Source of the DNA: Macrobrachium rosenbergii
Taxonomy: Eukaryota; Arthropoda; Malacostraca; Decapoda; Palaemonidae
DNA length: 64,000 nucleotides
Reading direction: 5' to 3'
Assembly: GCF_040412425.1 (NCBI RefSeq)
Contig: NC_089762.1
Span: 24,370,891 to 24,434,890, forward strand
Shown here: one piece after another, positions 25,682 to 39,637 of the stretch
How positions within the stretch are numbered: position 1 is the first letter of the stretch
How the letters are laid out: each line of letters begins with the position of its first letter
The notes under the pieces: generated by a model
What the model saw: only the letters and a program-made list of their open reading frames with translations
Databases searched by the model: none
Told to the model about the DNA's origin: nothing
Made by a program: the position numbers and the translations under genes

Positions 25682-26534
25682 GCTGCATAACTGGCTCCAC
25701 TGAAGTAACATCAAGTTGCAGACATGAAACTAAAATTGCGTCATTTTACAAGTACCGTCTTTCCTACGGACCTACCAAAGACAAAACATCAATCACACTA
25801 CAAAGACAAAACATTACAGTGACGTAATTTAACAATATTAAGTGGAATTTTACCACTATTATCACTGATAACCAATGCGTGTATGGCAAACCTGTTTACG
25901 CTTCACCGATTCAGATCAAGTGAGGGAAGTGTGCCATCTGACATAAATGGCCCGAGTCATTTACATAATAATTTGGTGTGTCCAGTATATGTTGAAATCT
26001 TTTGGCTCGTTTATATACCGTACCTCCCTCATTGCGATGGTTACCACCGCCAAGATCATTTTTTTACCCATGATGTCTTGTTTGACTGCAATGGACCTTG
26101 GTCCTGTAGCTCAAGAACGTATGAACGGACTTGTTTGTACTTTGATTGAAAAAAAAATCATTGGGTGACGCCACTGGATGAATAAATTGAAGTAGATGTC
26201 AATGACGACACAGAAACCACTTCTTTAAACTACTGGTGGTTCTAACTGCTTTAATGATAAATATAAATAAAACCAACAACCTCCACCGCAAAGTCTGTTA
26301 CCAAATAAAATAAAAATCCCCCCTCAACTGTCTGACGAGAATCGCGTCTCTTCTCGGCTGCAAAAGTTCTTGGGGATCTCCACAACAGGCTCTGGTACAG
26401 TACATGAAAGTAGCTGCCCAAGGGGGAATTTACAGTACCCTTACTATTCTTACGTTATGCGCTCTTTCTCACGTATGGACAGTACATTACGCTGTAGACG
26501 TAATAATGGTATTTTGGTTCGTCCCCAGATGCAC

Positions 26535-26594
<60 letters not shown>
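26535..26594 (+). repeat. (AAT)n microsatellite
   Basis: About 20 units. Confidence 0.95.
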
Positions 26595-26595
<1 letters not shown>

Positions 26596-27157
26596 CTTGA
26601 AATGAACCAATCAATATATTTCCCAATACTATGAAAACTGAAAAGTACTGAAAAGGCAGCAATAACAAGGATAACGCTAAACCAGTGGATTAAAAAAATT
26701 CCGATGCAAATCTCAACCTTTGCCATTCAAGGACACTTAAAAATCATTCCGGGTAATTCCACAGTCTACTTAAGAAATCGTCGAACCGCTCGGAACTGGC
26801 AGGCATACAGCGAACGAATGACGTCTAAGCAACCTTTCCGATATCGAACAGAATCGACCCCCGGGATTTGTCAGCAAAGGTAAATAATTCAAATGCCGTT
26901 CATCAGGAGATCGCCGCCAGATTCCTGGCCAATCGACATCTAGACAATTGGAACTCCGGTTTGCCAGGTTTCAAATTAATAGGTTTTGTAACGTAAATTT
27001 CCACGGTTCGCCTCTCTAACTATGGTCTGGGGCCCTAGGGGAGGCTAAAAGAAGCAAAATGCGCACCACTTCTTTTACTCTCCATCTCTTCTCTTCATTT
27101 CTTTTTATTTCAAATCTCATCTCTGTGGAAGTTTACTGACTAAGTTTGTCTTCTAGG

Positions 27158-27238
<81 letters not shown>
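27158..27238 (+). repeat. (AAT)n microsatellite
   Basis: About 27 units. Confidence 0.95.
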
Positions 27239-27592
27239 GGAATTAACTTCGTGTTTATCAACCATTACATATCAACAGTTAGCTCAAATAGCAGAGCAAC
27301 ACCATTAGTCTTTGGATATTGATTGAATCGGCTTCCTCCCTCTTCATGTCTATAATCAGTTTTCAGTGCAAGAATCTAATGAATGGTTTTATCCCTTCCG
27401 ATAAAGATTACCTCATCGAGGCCCTCCAAATCCTAATTTTGATAGAGAGTTATGCATTTTTTTTAGCACACTGACCGCTAATGTCAGTCATGTTCTCCTA
27501 ATTCTAGCCCAGATGCAATCCACAACAGTCAACTAACAACTGCGCTAATAATTAATGATTGGGTCAAGACTAGCATACTGGACTTCAAGTAT

Positions 27593-27670
27593 ATGTGCCC
27601 ATACTGTTCCTTGCCTCACCTGAAGATCGAACTTGGTGTTCCTCATCTGTGAGCCAAGTGTGCACCGAGG

Positions 27671-27741
<71 letters not shown>

Positions 27742-27810
27742 CCCAAACTGTTCCTTGCCTCACCTGAAGAGCGAACTTAGTGTTACTCGTCTGTGAGCCA
27801 AGTGTGCACC

Positions 27811-27891
<81 letters not shown>

Positions 27892-27987
27892 GCCCATACT
27901 GTTCCTTGCCTCACCTGAAGAGCGAACTTGGTGTTCCTCGTCTGTGAGCCAAGTGTGCACCGAGGATATGAGAGAGAGAGAGAGAGA
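27593..27987 (+). repeat. Composite minisatellite: 3 copies of about 80 bp joined by (AG)n
   Basis: Three near-identical units start at about 27593, 27739 and 27889 (GCCCATACTGTTCCTTGCCT to CCAAGTGTGCACCGAG). Each is followed by an (AG)n tract of about 60, 75 and 20 nt. The middle unit starts GCCCAAACTG and the first has GAAGATCG where the others have GAAGAGCG. The open frames on both strands come from this repeat. Confidence 0.75.
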
Positions 27988-27999
27988 TGTTGCAAGCGA

Positions 28000-30932
28000 G
28001 TGCCACCACCCTTCGCGCATTCATTATTTAGTCATTATTACCAATCAACTTGAATGGATCATCCACTTCCAAGCACCCTGTCGCTCCCTGCTTTCTTAAG
28101 ATTCCAGAAGTAAATAATTTCTATCTCTTTTTTGTTGTGAATCTGATTAATTTTGCTTAATTTTCCTTCAATAAGTAGAGTCTGCAAATGCTCACGATGA
28201 CGACAATAATGATAATAGGAATAATGATGATCGCAATCAGAACAAGTCATAAAAGAACAAGGAAAGAAACAAAAAGGGGGGTCGTACATATTTCTCTTCC
28301 TCTCTCTCACTGCAAAAAGGAAATAACACAAGACGGAAAACAACTCAAACATCCTGTCTTTTAGGAAGAACTTAAAAGACGGACAGCTCTCGTTTTTCGA
28401 CGCGAGGGTTATAAACCAAGGCTATTATAGCCTTACTTCGTAAGTAAGGTGTAAAAGGTAAAATGCGCCGTTCCTCAATTGCCGAGTGAAAACAAAAACC
28501 AGACCTATTTCATTTTTGTGCTTTAGAGGATATTTCATTATTGTAAGATCCTCCTGACTTTCCTAAACTTTCCTTTGACGTACGAGTAGTTTTCTTGCCT
28601 CTTCAAAGCTTCGTAATAATCGAATAACCTAAAAGAAGCAGCGGGAGAGCTTTTAAGGAGAGATGAAAGGAAATAAAGTTCTGTCTTGTTTATTTCTCAG
28701 CAAAGTTTTAGAACCTAACAAAGCTAATTTTTTAAAAGACACAATCACTCCAAACTCATCCAACATGTTCAAATGGTCAATAAAAGAGGGTTTGGAGTAT
28801 ATCTACAACAGAATATTTACCAGCCAAAACTATTATTCACATAACGTTAAACGTCACCCCATGATTCGACATAAACAATACGACCTAGTCTTCCGTACAT
28901 TTTAAAATGCTAACCGACTGAAGATAAACTCTTTCAAGGGAAATTAGATTGAATGACTTCCAAAATCTGTCCAAATTTCCACCGAACGGAGGAGAGAGGA
29001 GGCAGGAATAGATTGGCTCCGATGTCCAAATAATTGATCCCCTGTGCACTCTTTGCTGGCATAAAATCGTATTACCGACTCCATTTGCCCCCTTAATCAC
29101 TCTCTAACTGTCATTCCAGACATGATGAATTAGCTTACAGCAATGAATCCATTTCCCATGCTAACAGTTAGGAATATTCGCTGTCAATATTCATACTGAA
29201 AACTGACGCCGGCCGGAGTGTTAATGGCAGAATCATTTGTCAATGCGATGTCAATTACTCTTCCGTTGCTGCAGAAAAGAAGTAAAGGTGGATTTCAGGG
29301 ACGAAATCCTCCCGTCCTACGAGGCTTATTCATCTCGGATCATGGAACGAATTAGGGGAAATGCAGTGCGCCGGAGATTTTAGGCGAAAAGTAGTACTGG
29401 CATGATATACAAAATATTACTCATGTTCACGTGATAAGAATACATGAGAGAAAATCAGAGTGAGTTATTCCTAAGTACCTAATTTAAAAACCACGCAAAG
29501 TACTATATATCAATGACTAAACGGTTAAAAAAAAGAGTATATAATAAAATTCACATAAAATGCATAAACATTACTCGAACAAAACTTCACGTGTTTGCAT
29601 GTTTAAAAAAACAAACTTCCTCCAAACACCGAATTTTTATTATCATTATAATAAAAAACAAAGCCTACAGCCGAAGACTCTTATTTACGAAATTGTCACG
29701 AAATTATCACCTCAAACTATCAACTTAAAAGGGCTGCACAGAAACATATTTCCCAAGACACATTCCATTAAACGCATATGATGGTTTTGATACACATTGG
29801 GCGAAAGCCATATCTGTTACACCATACCAGCATACTTTTTGCCAAGGATTCGATAATATCGACACCCTAACGCCTTCCTTTAGACTAACCCTCACAGAAA
29901 AAACATGGGAAAAATTTAGACTCGACATCTGCCTTCTTATCTCGAAAATGGCAATATATTACTCAAGCAAATGATACGACATTACTGAAAACGTCATGCC
30001 AGTTAATTTGAGCACACACCGCAATAATTATTCCTGATTTGTTTAAATTCTTAATAAAAAATCACTTCCTACGTATTTTACGCAAAAACCTTCTAAAGAA
30101 CCCCATTCTTTAGGCATCAAAATTTTTATTGATAGTAGCAAAATATGATCTCTTACATCGCAGTTCATTTGAGCACGGTGTTGCTAATATAATTTTCCAT
30201 TTTATCATTATTGCTTCTTAAAATAGACCAGTGGGTTCAAAACAAATATCTCATTCTCTCAATGGCAGATAACACGAGCAAATAAAAAACCATTCAGAAC
30301 ATTACGTTACAATACCCACATTTCACAACATGGTTTGTCTTTCTGACAGCCTAGAATCTACCAAAAGTAAAATACAAGAAAAATATCAAAAGTCATGAAA
30401 TTTTCAACACTCATTACAATATAGTTACAAATATCAAGTAGCAGTAGCATTTCCTCCAGCTATGTGCATGCTGTACTCTGCAATTCCACTAAAAGTCTAA
30501 AACCATCCTACAGTATCTGCTGATCTTTTTCCAAGCCAATGACAATAAAACCCCCGATTCGTTATGAACACAAAATTTACGATAGTAACATGAAACACAA
30601 AAAATAACTTGAAAAAAGAAGACTTTATGTTCCTGTTAGCAACAAAAGCATATGTGGGTTGCTTCATTCAACTGGTCCCATACCTAACCTGTCTACTTTC
30701 TTCTGGTTTACTTTTGGAAAAATTCTGTACCTGGAAAATACCTTCTTCCAATAATGCGTTCCTCGACAGAATTCACCAAATTCACCAGGGATTCCAATTA
30801 CTTTTCAAATAGTCATTAAGATGCACCAGATGAAGATTTTTAAATTTTTAAAAATACTATGCATATTTATTTGTGTTAACTTCCATTTTCATTCCTATTA
30901 TAATTGGTATGTGTTACCATTTTGGTTAAGGA

Positions 30933-30976
<44 letters not shown>

Positions 30977-33900
30977 TTGGTTCTTCAAAATATACTCTGA
31001 TTTAATGTCACATTCATGAAGCCGAGACACAAATGATGACTACTCATAAAACTCAATTTTGCTGTTGTATTAAATGACTGTAAATTTTGTTCTCAAATAC
31101 CATACTGAATAAATTTAACTTGCAGGACAGTTTTAGTGTATATTACGAAATGATTACTTTGTCGCCCCAAATTGCACAAAGTATTATAGATCAATTACAG
31201 TATACTGTACTCTATTTTTATCAAGCTACCCTCCCTTACTTCTCTCATAGCTTGAGTGATAATTTTTTTTTAAAAGGCTTCACCTACAAGGGCTTTGGTT
31301 TTGGCTAATCTCTGTGCAATATTTCCTAGGACTTTCTGATTTTTCTTTAAGAATAACCAGCCATCTCCAAGTCTAATTTCTTTTTCAAAAAGATGGTAGG
31401 TTATACAGAGCATAACAAGAGAACAACAATTCCCAAGCTAAGCAAATCACGGACTGCTGAACTTCCCTAATAAAAGTCGGAGGTGGTGGCCTGAAGATTT
31501 CAATATCTGGACTTACTAAGTTCCACAGAACAATGGTAACAATAGTGCTTAGAAAACTATACAGCAATGCTGCAATTTTAGATATGGAAGAGTGAAGGAG
31601 ACTGAGAATACAAGTAAAGGCAGGATTAATGACCACACCATTTGCATTAAATTGAAACAAAGGAGGGAGCAACCAAAATATATGAGCAATTTTAAACTGA
31701 TAAAATATAAAACAAAGCTATAGTCACAGGAACATAGAAAGGAACTCGATAAAGTAAAACATAACCCAAAATTTTCAAAAGTTAATTTAGAAATGTGAAA
31801 AATGTCCTGTCTCCAATACAAATTAAACATTTTTCTGAACAACCAAAATGCTGTATTAATAGAAAAGAGCTTCTGATAAGTGAGAACAGATCAATTCGTG
31901 GATGAGAGTAAAGGCAGCTTACGATTGGTAGCTGAAAAAAGCAAAATGTGTGTGGTGGAATTAATGGCAAAAGCACTAAAATGAAGATATGCATACTAGA
32001 GAGGGTAACTGAAAAAAAAGGGCATATAAGCATGCAGAATCCCAAAGAACACAAGACATAGGGAAGGGACCAGATATCAACAATCAGCTACAAATATACA
32101 GACATTGGGTAAAAACCTATTAACGAGATAAAAAAGGAAAAAAATTATAGGCAAGAAACTTGGTTGAGTTCTTTGATGAAACCCACTAATTACCATTGTG
32201 ATATCAAAAGTAACAACAGCAAATAATAACCATAAGTCCTGCAGACAATATAATTAATAATTAGTACTAAAAGAGAAGCAAGTCCCCTGGCTGCAATAGT
32301 TTACCAAGACAGACTCGGGGCAAATATTGAAAGGGAGCAAACTATACACACCTTAAAAACATATGGAGGGGCCACAAAACAGCAGTATGACAGGCACTGC
32401 AATTGAAAGACTTAGTGGGGAAATGAGAGCCACAAAGGGTGGCCTTTCCACAGTCAGTCAATAGAAAAGAGGGAAAGGTGAATTTACAGAAACTGAACAC
32501 TATTAACAATGAACCCAGAGTTTTTTTTTTTTTGGCAGCAAACAAGATCAAGAAAGAACAAATCCTTATATGGTAGTACTGTATAGCCAAGTTTTTGTTC
32601 CCTCCAAAACTCAAAAATACTTTTGAGTACAGTATTTTTGTCTGCTGAGACCTCTTTCTACCTCCAAAGACACTTTTTTGGGGGGGCTCTTCAATATAAA
32701 GCACAATGGACTTCAGCACATTAATAAATGTAGCTTTACACAATCAACTTTAGCAACCTAAGGAGTTTAATATTTTACAGTTGATAGAAGCAAAAATAAT
32801 ACAGATTTAATAATGACTGTAAAACAGCAGTATGATCTCTTAGCAGTGCATGAAGGAAAAAATATTGCAATTCAGAAAGTTGAAAAAACAGAAAACACAC
32901 AGTAAATACATCATCCTGTAAAGCCCTTTGCAAGACTGGCAGCTTAACAGATTCGACAGATAGACTGACCTTACCAAAGTCCACTACCTAGCATCACTGA
33001 TCAATGATGATATCCCCTCAGCCCCCAAGCTACATTGCTTTCTGTCCTATAATTTTTATCAATCTCCTTAGCTCCTCATCCAAGATGAGCATTTCTGGCT
33101 CCAAATTTTGCCTCTCAATTAAAATAAATTCAAAAAGGACTGCCACATGAGAGGTTACAATTTTGAGTCACTGTTCCTGTTAATGCTTTGACTACTCTTA
33201 AAGGGATACTTTGGCCACTGAATCATAATAAAGATTACAGTACAGTACATGATTCTTTTCTTAGAATGGCAAGTTTAACATTGCACTTTCTGTATACCTT
33301 ACTTCAAGACCCCTGCATTCAACTGCCTACAAGGTAGAGTATGCTGACAAATGTAATATAATATAGAGCACAGTTTTCCTTTCAAATGAAAAAACAGATC
33401 TTGATGTCAAAGAAACACCTGCATTTGGATGATATTTTTCAGAGATTAACAAGCCATATTCAATACACAATCTACAATAATAAAAAAAAAATCAGCATCA
33501 ATTCTGCAGATGTTTTATCCTATTTTTAGTTCCCCATAAACTCTAATCAAAGTGGAAGCAAAAACTAAAGGTCATATAAGATTAACAAAAAGAATAAAAA
33601 TTGTAAAAAATACAAGGTACAAGAAACACTTGCAGTTTGATGTTTTCCTTCCAGTAATAAATCAACCCATGCTGATAATAGCCACCCTTCCAATGCCTCA
33701 TCAAGCAGTCTAATCAATATGTAGGACACAAAGCACAGCATATCACAACTGGCTGTGGCAGAAACTGTTCAGAGTACAGTGTGAGGGGAAGGAGAATCAA
33801 TGTAAAGCACTATCCAGATGTGGAAATACGTATTTATAAATACAGGAAAACAAAAATAACCACACTTGGTTCACTATCATGAATATTGCATTAATAATGT

Positions 33901-36767
33901 GGTCATGACTCAAAAATCAGCTCCAAGTATATTACCCCTACTCACAGAGGAATATTAATTTGGTAACAATAATGCAAATGTGGAACTGGATTATGTTACT
34001 AAAATATTAACTTAAAATCCATGCTATGTTAATTTTTGATGATGAATAGTTCCTCAGAATCTTTTTAAATCGTTTTTCTGAAAATAACCAATACAGTAGT
34101 ACATTCACCAAATATATAAACCATCCTGTATACATTTCCTGTGTTATGCACTGACAGCAGGCTCAGCTCACACTGTCCAGCTTTCAATTCTCAAACTGGA
34201 CAAAAGGGAATGATATGGCATGCTCCCTAAGAATCCAGTGTACCTTTGTTGACTTGAGCAGTTAATTAAGTACCCAGCTGTTAGTGGAATGTTGTGGGTG
34301 CAACTGTTATGAACAGGGGAAGGAGAAAAAAAAAAACTTATCCAAGTGCGCAGTATTCTGTCAAATATACACAGTAGTACCTTTAAAGTGGGAGGGCCTC
34401 AATGAGGTACTCCTCATCCCAAAAGAGAAAAACCATTTAAAAGAGTTAATAGTCATTATTATTTCCAGATAGTCTAAAACTCTTCAAGAAAGAATTCATT
34501 TGTTGAACCGAGGAAAGCATGCTGTCAACTTCTGCCTTGTTCCCATAATAATGAAACATTGGCTTTCATAGAGATTCTGTCACTTGCATAGAGACAAACA
34601 AAACATCAATTGACACCAACTGACAATTTTAAAACTATGTAAGGGATACTGCTTACAGTACTCCTTGAACAAAACACTAAAGAAATAGCAGAATTTCTTT
34701 GTATAATAGCATTTACTCCAAAACCAAAGCCTTCAACTTTGTATTGCTTTGGCTTATTTCTTGTAGCTTTCAATTTCAAATTTTCCTAGCTCTGATTATT
34801 AACAAAATAAAAAATGAATCATTTGGCTCAACCCCACAGGCTTAGCCCAAAGAAATTAGACTTGATAGTCTGGCCAAGCTATTTTTTAATAACATTACTG
34901 GAATGGAATTTCCTATTTTTTTTAATGGACACAATGAATTCTAACGGAGTTCTCTCCTCCTTATTATACTGTAAATCACAAAGAATATACAATATACAAA
35001 ATTATGTCTGGGGGAAGCTTGTAACCTGTTATTACAAGTTTTTTAAAACAATTATCATCTGTAAATTAAACAAATTTCCCAAACCAAATTAGCTGACTCT
35101 TGCAACTCACATCCATACTTCTTAGTGCATTAGTCTAAATTTTAATCAACTGTTTTGTTTGCAAAGAAAAATTATAAATATAACATATTACATTGTAAAA
35201 ACTGACACTGTATTTCTGTTAATCACTAAAGTGATATGTACTAACTTGTACAATACCATGATACTCAGCAAATAGAAGCCAACAGCATATGCAGTGTATT
35301 TACAAGAGATTAAAGAAGACAATATTACAACTTACATTAAAAGCATTGGACATATTCATATCAATAACTACAAATAAGATTGCAGTAACCAAACTTTCAT
35401 AATAAAAAAAACTACAATTATTGAATACATTTGCAACACACAGTAAAGGTAAAGAATAAAAATTCACACTTACCTGGATTCCTTCAAAATACTTCAACCT
35501 GATATTACATTTCTATGCATATATCTAAAATGCTGAACAGCAAAAAAAGCAGTGGATGCCTTCTGTATCACCAAGATTACAGCACAAAAATGTATTTAAA
35601 GGAATACAGAACACATTTTTCCCTCTAATATTGTGAATAATAACTAAAATACTACCTAATTCTGTACCAAGAAACTCTACGAGAAAAAAAGCACTTTAGA
35701 CAATTTCTTCTGGATTCTACTCTTGGCAATACAACTAAGAAATTTTTTATAGAAGCTTCATACTAAGACCTTCTGATGTCTCTCCAGCATATGTGTTCAA
35801 GCTAACGTGTCATTAACAGTTTTGATCAGCAACAGAAAAAAAAGCAAATGCTAAAACTTTAACAGCAACAAAACACATTTTTGCAATATTTCCAGAAATT
35901 AAATGAAATACTTCAGCTACTTAATAAAAATCTGCTGTGCCAAAAACTAACTTAGGCTTAAAGAATACAGTTATGCAAACTTGGCAAATATTACATCCTT
36001 TTAATCTGTATTTCTATTCCTAAGCACAGGAAATTTATCTTATTCAAAACTAATTTAAACTGCCAGCAAAGCTCACAGTTCTCATTAATATCGTAATGTG
36101 TAAATTTATTTATTTCATGTACACACTTAATTAAACACTAACATGAGTACTCAAAAGATTTTTTACCAATTAATTCTAGCCTCACAGGCGTACCCCCTTT
36201 ATTTTGTAAATTACATAAGTAAGGTAATTTTGGTTATCTTTCAGGTAAATGTAGCCTCCCATTGTTCACTAACATGAAAAAATAAACTTTAAAATGTTGC
36301 AGAGCAGCAGAAACACACAAGGTACATGCTGAAGTGACAGTAAATGACTGGAAAAAAAAAACTAGCTTTCATAAGCAGAGTTTTTAGTGCTTGCTCCAAG
36401 CAGTACTGTAATGTTTGTTTAGAAAAATTTAAAAAAAAAGTTACTGGTAATAGCTAATGATACTTGGGCTTCCTTTCTCTAACTAAAGACATACTCCATT
36501 GATACTTCATTCATTTTCCTCAAAACAAACATAATCGGCATCACCTAAAATACTAAATAATATCAATGAGGTGTAAATGGTGGTACATGCATGGGGTACC
36601 AATTCCATTAAATGCATTCCTTAAAAAGTGCAAATTTGCAAACTACATTAGAATCATTCACCTAAAGTTAAACAAACTAGTAGCAAAAATATAAAACGTT
36701 CCTCTATAGGAAGTTTCTAAACAGAACCATCTAAAATACAGTAAATGCATACAACTAAAGCACAACA
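28000..36767. other. AT-rich stretch beyond exon D: possible long 3' UTR or intron
   Basis: This block shows no supported open frame on either strand. Its only microsatellite is a short (ATT)n at about 30.94 kb. The texture is AT-rich with many short TACTGTA/ACAGTA words and poly-A/T runs. TTTATT (AATAAA on the minus strand) occurs several times, for example near 29.64, 30.12 and 30.87 kb, but none can be picked as a poly(A) signal without transcript data. A short GC-richer patch lies at about 29.20-29.40 kb. Confidence 0.35.
30938..30976 (+). repeat. Short (ATT)n microsatellite
   Basis: About 12 units; the only clear tract between 28.0 and 41.3 kb. Confidence 0.9.
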
Positions 36768-36817
36768 CTACAGAAACATCCCATCACCAAAATGGACAAA
36801 AAGATGTGGGTGCTTAC

Positions 36818-36858
36818 TGTCGGAATGAACCCCAGCGACGCGGGGCCACGATTTTCTC
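36818..36858 (-). CDS. Small coding exon D, completes a second RRKSW motif; may be terminal
   Basis: This 41-nt GC-rich island sits in AT-rich DNA, with acceptor GCGCACAG and donor ACA|GTAAGC. Joined to exon C, AG+G gives Arg and the frame reads RRKSWPRVAGVHSD, which repeats the RR(N/K)SW pattern of exon C and supports the join. If the GTAAGC donor is ignored, the frame runs another 16 codons to TAG at 36770-36768, so this could also be the terminal exon followed by a long 3' UTR. In another frame, not the one set by exon C, the exon stops at TAA directly after CGACAG. I found no convincing next exon below 36.8 kb. Confidence 0.55.
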
Positions 36859-39532
36859 CTGTGCGCTAATGAAGGAAGAGGGAGAAAAAAATTTCAGTGT
36901 AAACCATATGACAGGTCACCTACTGCAAGATTTTTCTACTTAGATCAAAATCTATATTGGCTAGGAAGGAAACTTTGTAAGTTATTTGAATGAAAAGAGT
37001 ACATGACAAGTTGCTTCCTCCTTGACAGGTGCAATTCACAAGGGGATTCCATGCTTACTATTCTAATTCTCTCATAGATTCTTAATAATGATTCATTCAA
37101 TAGCATGACGAGCAAAGAATAAGATTAATTCCAGTCAAATGAACCAAGACACCATAAACTAAATCATATTCATCTAGACAAGACAAATTTTTATGTCTTA
37201 ATATAGAGTGATTGCTAAACATTTTTTAAAGGATTTTATCACAAGTTCATACAACATTTGGTTATGCACTATTTAGTGCTTCCATACAATTAGCATGTCT
37301 TATTTTATAACACTGGACTAGGAAAGAAGAATGACCAATTAAAATATAAGCCACCCATACAAGCCTTGCATTAACCCACACTGCGCAATTACTAGATAAA
37401 ATACAAGAGAAGTAAGTACCACAGCATCATTATTATTGTTACGAAGTACATCCAAAGATATCAATCCAAACCACAGAACATGACACAAGGGAAAAGAGAA
37501 GTCAGTAATCTGTAAGAGAGTAATACTGTCAAACAGTTTGGCAATGCACTTTACAAATAGTGTTAGCACACAAAAGCTATGAAGTTTAAATAATTATTTA
37601 ATTCAGAAAACTAAAACTATTTTTACAACTTTTTTTTCTATTATAATCAAGAGTCATGAAAATGTAATGTAATGTTCATGTGACATCCGAAAATTAAGTA
37701 TTAACTTCCATTCACTGACTATGGTAAGTGTTACTGCATCCCACTTATTTTTAAGCAGCCAAAAAGTAATTTTTACATTCTACTAACCATCTTAAATCAA
37801 TATTTTACTAAATAAATAAATTTATCCTGTGAGAGAGTATTGCACTACATTCAGTGTGCTGTATGTAGTTCTTTGCAAAATCCTTTTGGCTCCAGCTGCT
37901 CTACGTCTTTTGTGCTTTCATCCACTCCCTCCATCATCATTCAGTTTTCTCATTTTCTTCTTGCTCAAAATTCATTTGTTTAAGCATATGAAACTTCATT
38001 CACTGATCATATTAAAATACTTTTTTTATACTATCAATAATTATATATCATTCACTATCATACATGAACACTAATCAAACTTTCGTTATTGCCAAATCAT
38101 GTTTTACTTACATTCCAGATCTGTAAATCTTGGTAATGTCATATTTCATTGGCACTGTATTTACTGTTCATTAAAAACAAAAAACTTTAGTATACTGACT
38201 ATTAAAGAAGTCTATTATTAACTAAGGACGGTCTTTATTTCCTTTTAATCATAAAATGTAAAATTTACTAGAAAGCATGAGCTATTTATGACTGATTTTT
38301 GATCACATACTACACAATTTAGATTTGAGAAATATTCAATTTATTAATACCTGTTTAATGCTGACTGCTATCAAAGAAGGGAATTAACCACGTGAAAGTG
38401 TGAAGGTTACTCAAAGCATACTATACCTAATACAAAAACTGCCTTGAAAGAAATGACGACAGCAAGATATATCACAGGAAAGCATGTAAGGCAATATGCA
38501 TCCAACAATCTGCAGCATCACCTTGAAAAAATTTAACCTCAAAAACAAGTAACAAAAATTCTACTGAGATTGCTTGAATCTTCAATTTACACACAAACAA
38601 AAACCATGAATAAAGTGGAAAACGAAAACAGATAAAGTGGAAGCAAATGTTAGCAAGGCAAATTAGTTGGAAAAAATAGTGCAATCATTCAAACAGACTG
38701 AAATTACTTCATCTCTTTAAATTACTTCAATTGAGATTACAAGAACAGAATTAGGAAAAATCCCTAACAATGTAAAAATCTACACCTAAAATGTTTTGCC
38801 AACTCACTGAAATTGTCATAACACACGATATCCATTGAAGAGTACATACTGTGTAGTGTATATGCTTTTCAAACATTGTACCTCAAAAAGAGAGATTTAT
38901 GGAAATTTTGTAAAGCTAGTTCCAGAGAGGTACTGAATAAAAAAAAAAAAGTAAACTATACTACTTTCTTATTAATCAATTGCTGAAATGTCACTAGACA
39001 GAAAAACTGACTACTGTACTCATGTTCCCTGGATTTCAAAAACATGTTAAATTTTGTAAAAGCAGTCCTACAATATTATTATTATTATTAATAAAAAACT
39101 TTGTCAGAGGCATTTCTTAAAGCATTTAAGTAAAATCTGTAGTAAATGATTCCCAATAATTCATACTATACATAATTCTCTGCAATGGACAAGTGTGCAG
39201 TTTTCACTATTAGGATCATATACCATTTGAGAAGCGAAAGTTATGCCATGCAGAATTGTGAAATTTTAGAGTACATCACAATCACGTAACCAGTTTTGCC
39301 AGGGAAATTATATAAGCAATGCAACAGAAATACAAATCTGCAGAAGCAACAAACAGTTTCAGCATTACAAGTTCACCATGCAATATGAATACCAGCGCTG
39401 TTTATTGCCCATGCTGCTGCAATTGCTGTATGCCTCTGAAAATTGTGCAAATTGGCCACCACCTGCTAGTTCTAAAAAAATACAAATGGGAAGAAATGGT
39501 GCAAGTTAAGTACATTCAAATGATATCAGTAC
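36859..39532 (-). other. Intron between exons C and D
   Basis: The intron begins GTACTG and ends GCGCACAG on the minus strand. It is AT-rich, with homopolymer runs and one short ATT run near 39.08 kb. No long microsatellite is present, unlike most of the window. Confidence 0.6.
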
Positions 39533-39637
39533 CTGGACGATCCTCTTAATGACCTGCGAACCCATGAGTTCCTACGACTAAAATTACTTGGAGGGAGAGA
39601 GTGAGGCGGACCTCTCATGGAGTCATCAAGTTCATCA
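39533..39637 (-). CDS. Coding exon C, with basic RRNSW motif
   Basis: The exon is 105 nt, with acceptor CCCGCAG and donor CAG|GTACTG. It enters with one base (T, completing GGT) and leaves with two (AG). The only open frame is the one dictated by exon B. It encodes about 34 residues: acidic DELDDSM first, then PPHSLPPSNF, then a very basic SRRNSWVRRSLRGSS. RRNS fits the RRxS consensus of basophilic kinases such as PKA. If the donor is not used, the frame reads only Arg-Tyr and then TGA, which would give an alternative C-terminus. Spliced to exon D, the product gains a second motif of the same kind. Confidence 0.72.

Noticed and set aside
27545..28099. Repeated frames on both strands with shared peptide words
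   Set aside because: The shared words come from the composite minisatellite, not from a repeated protein domain.
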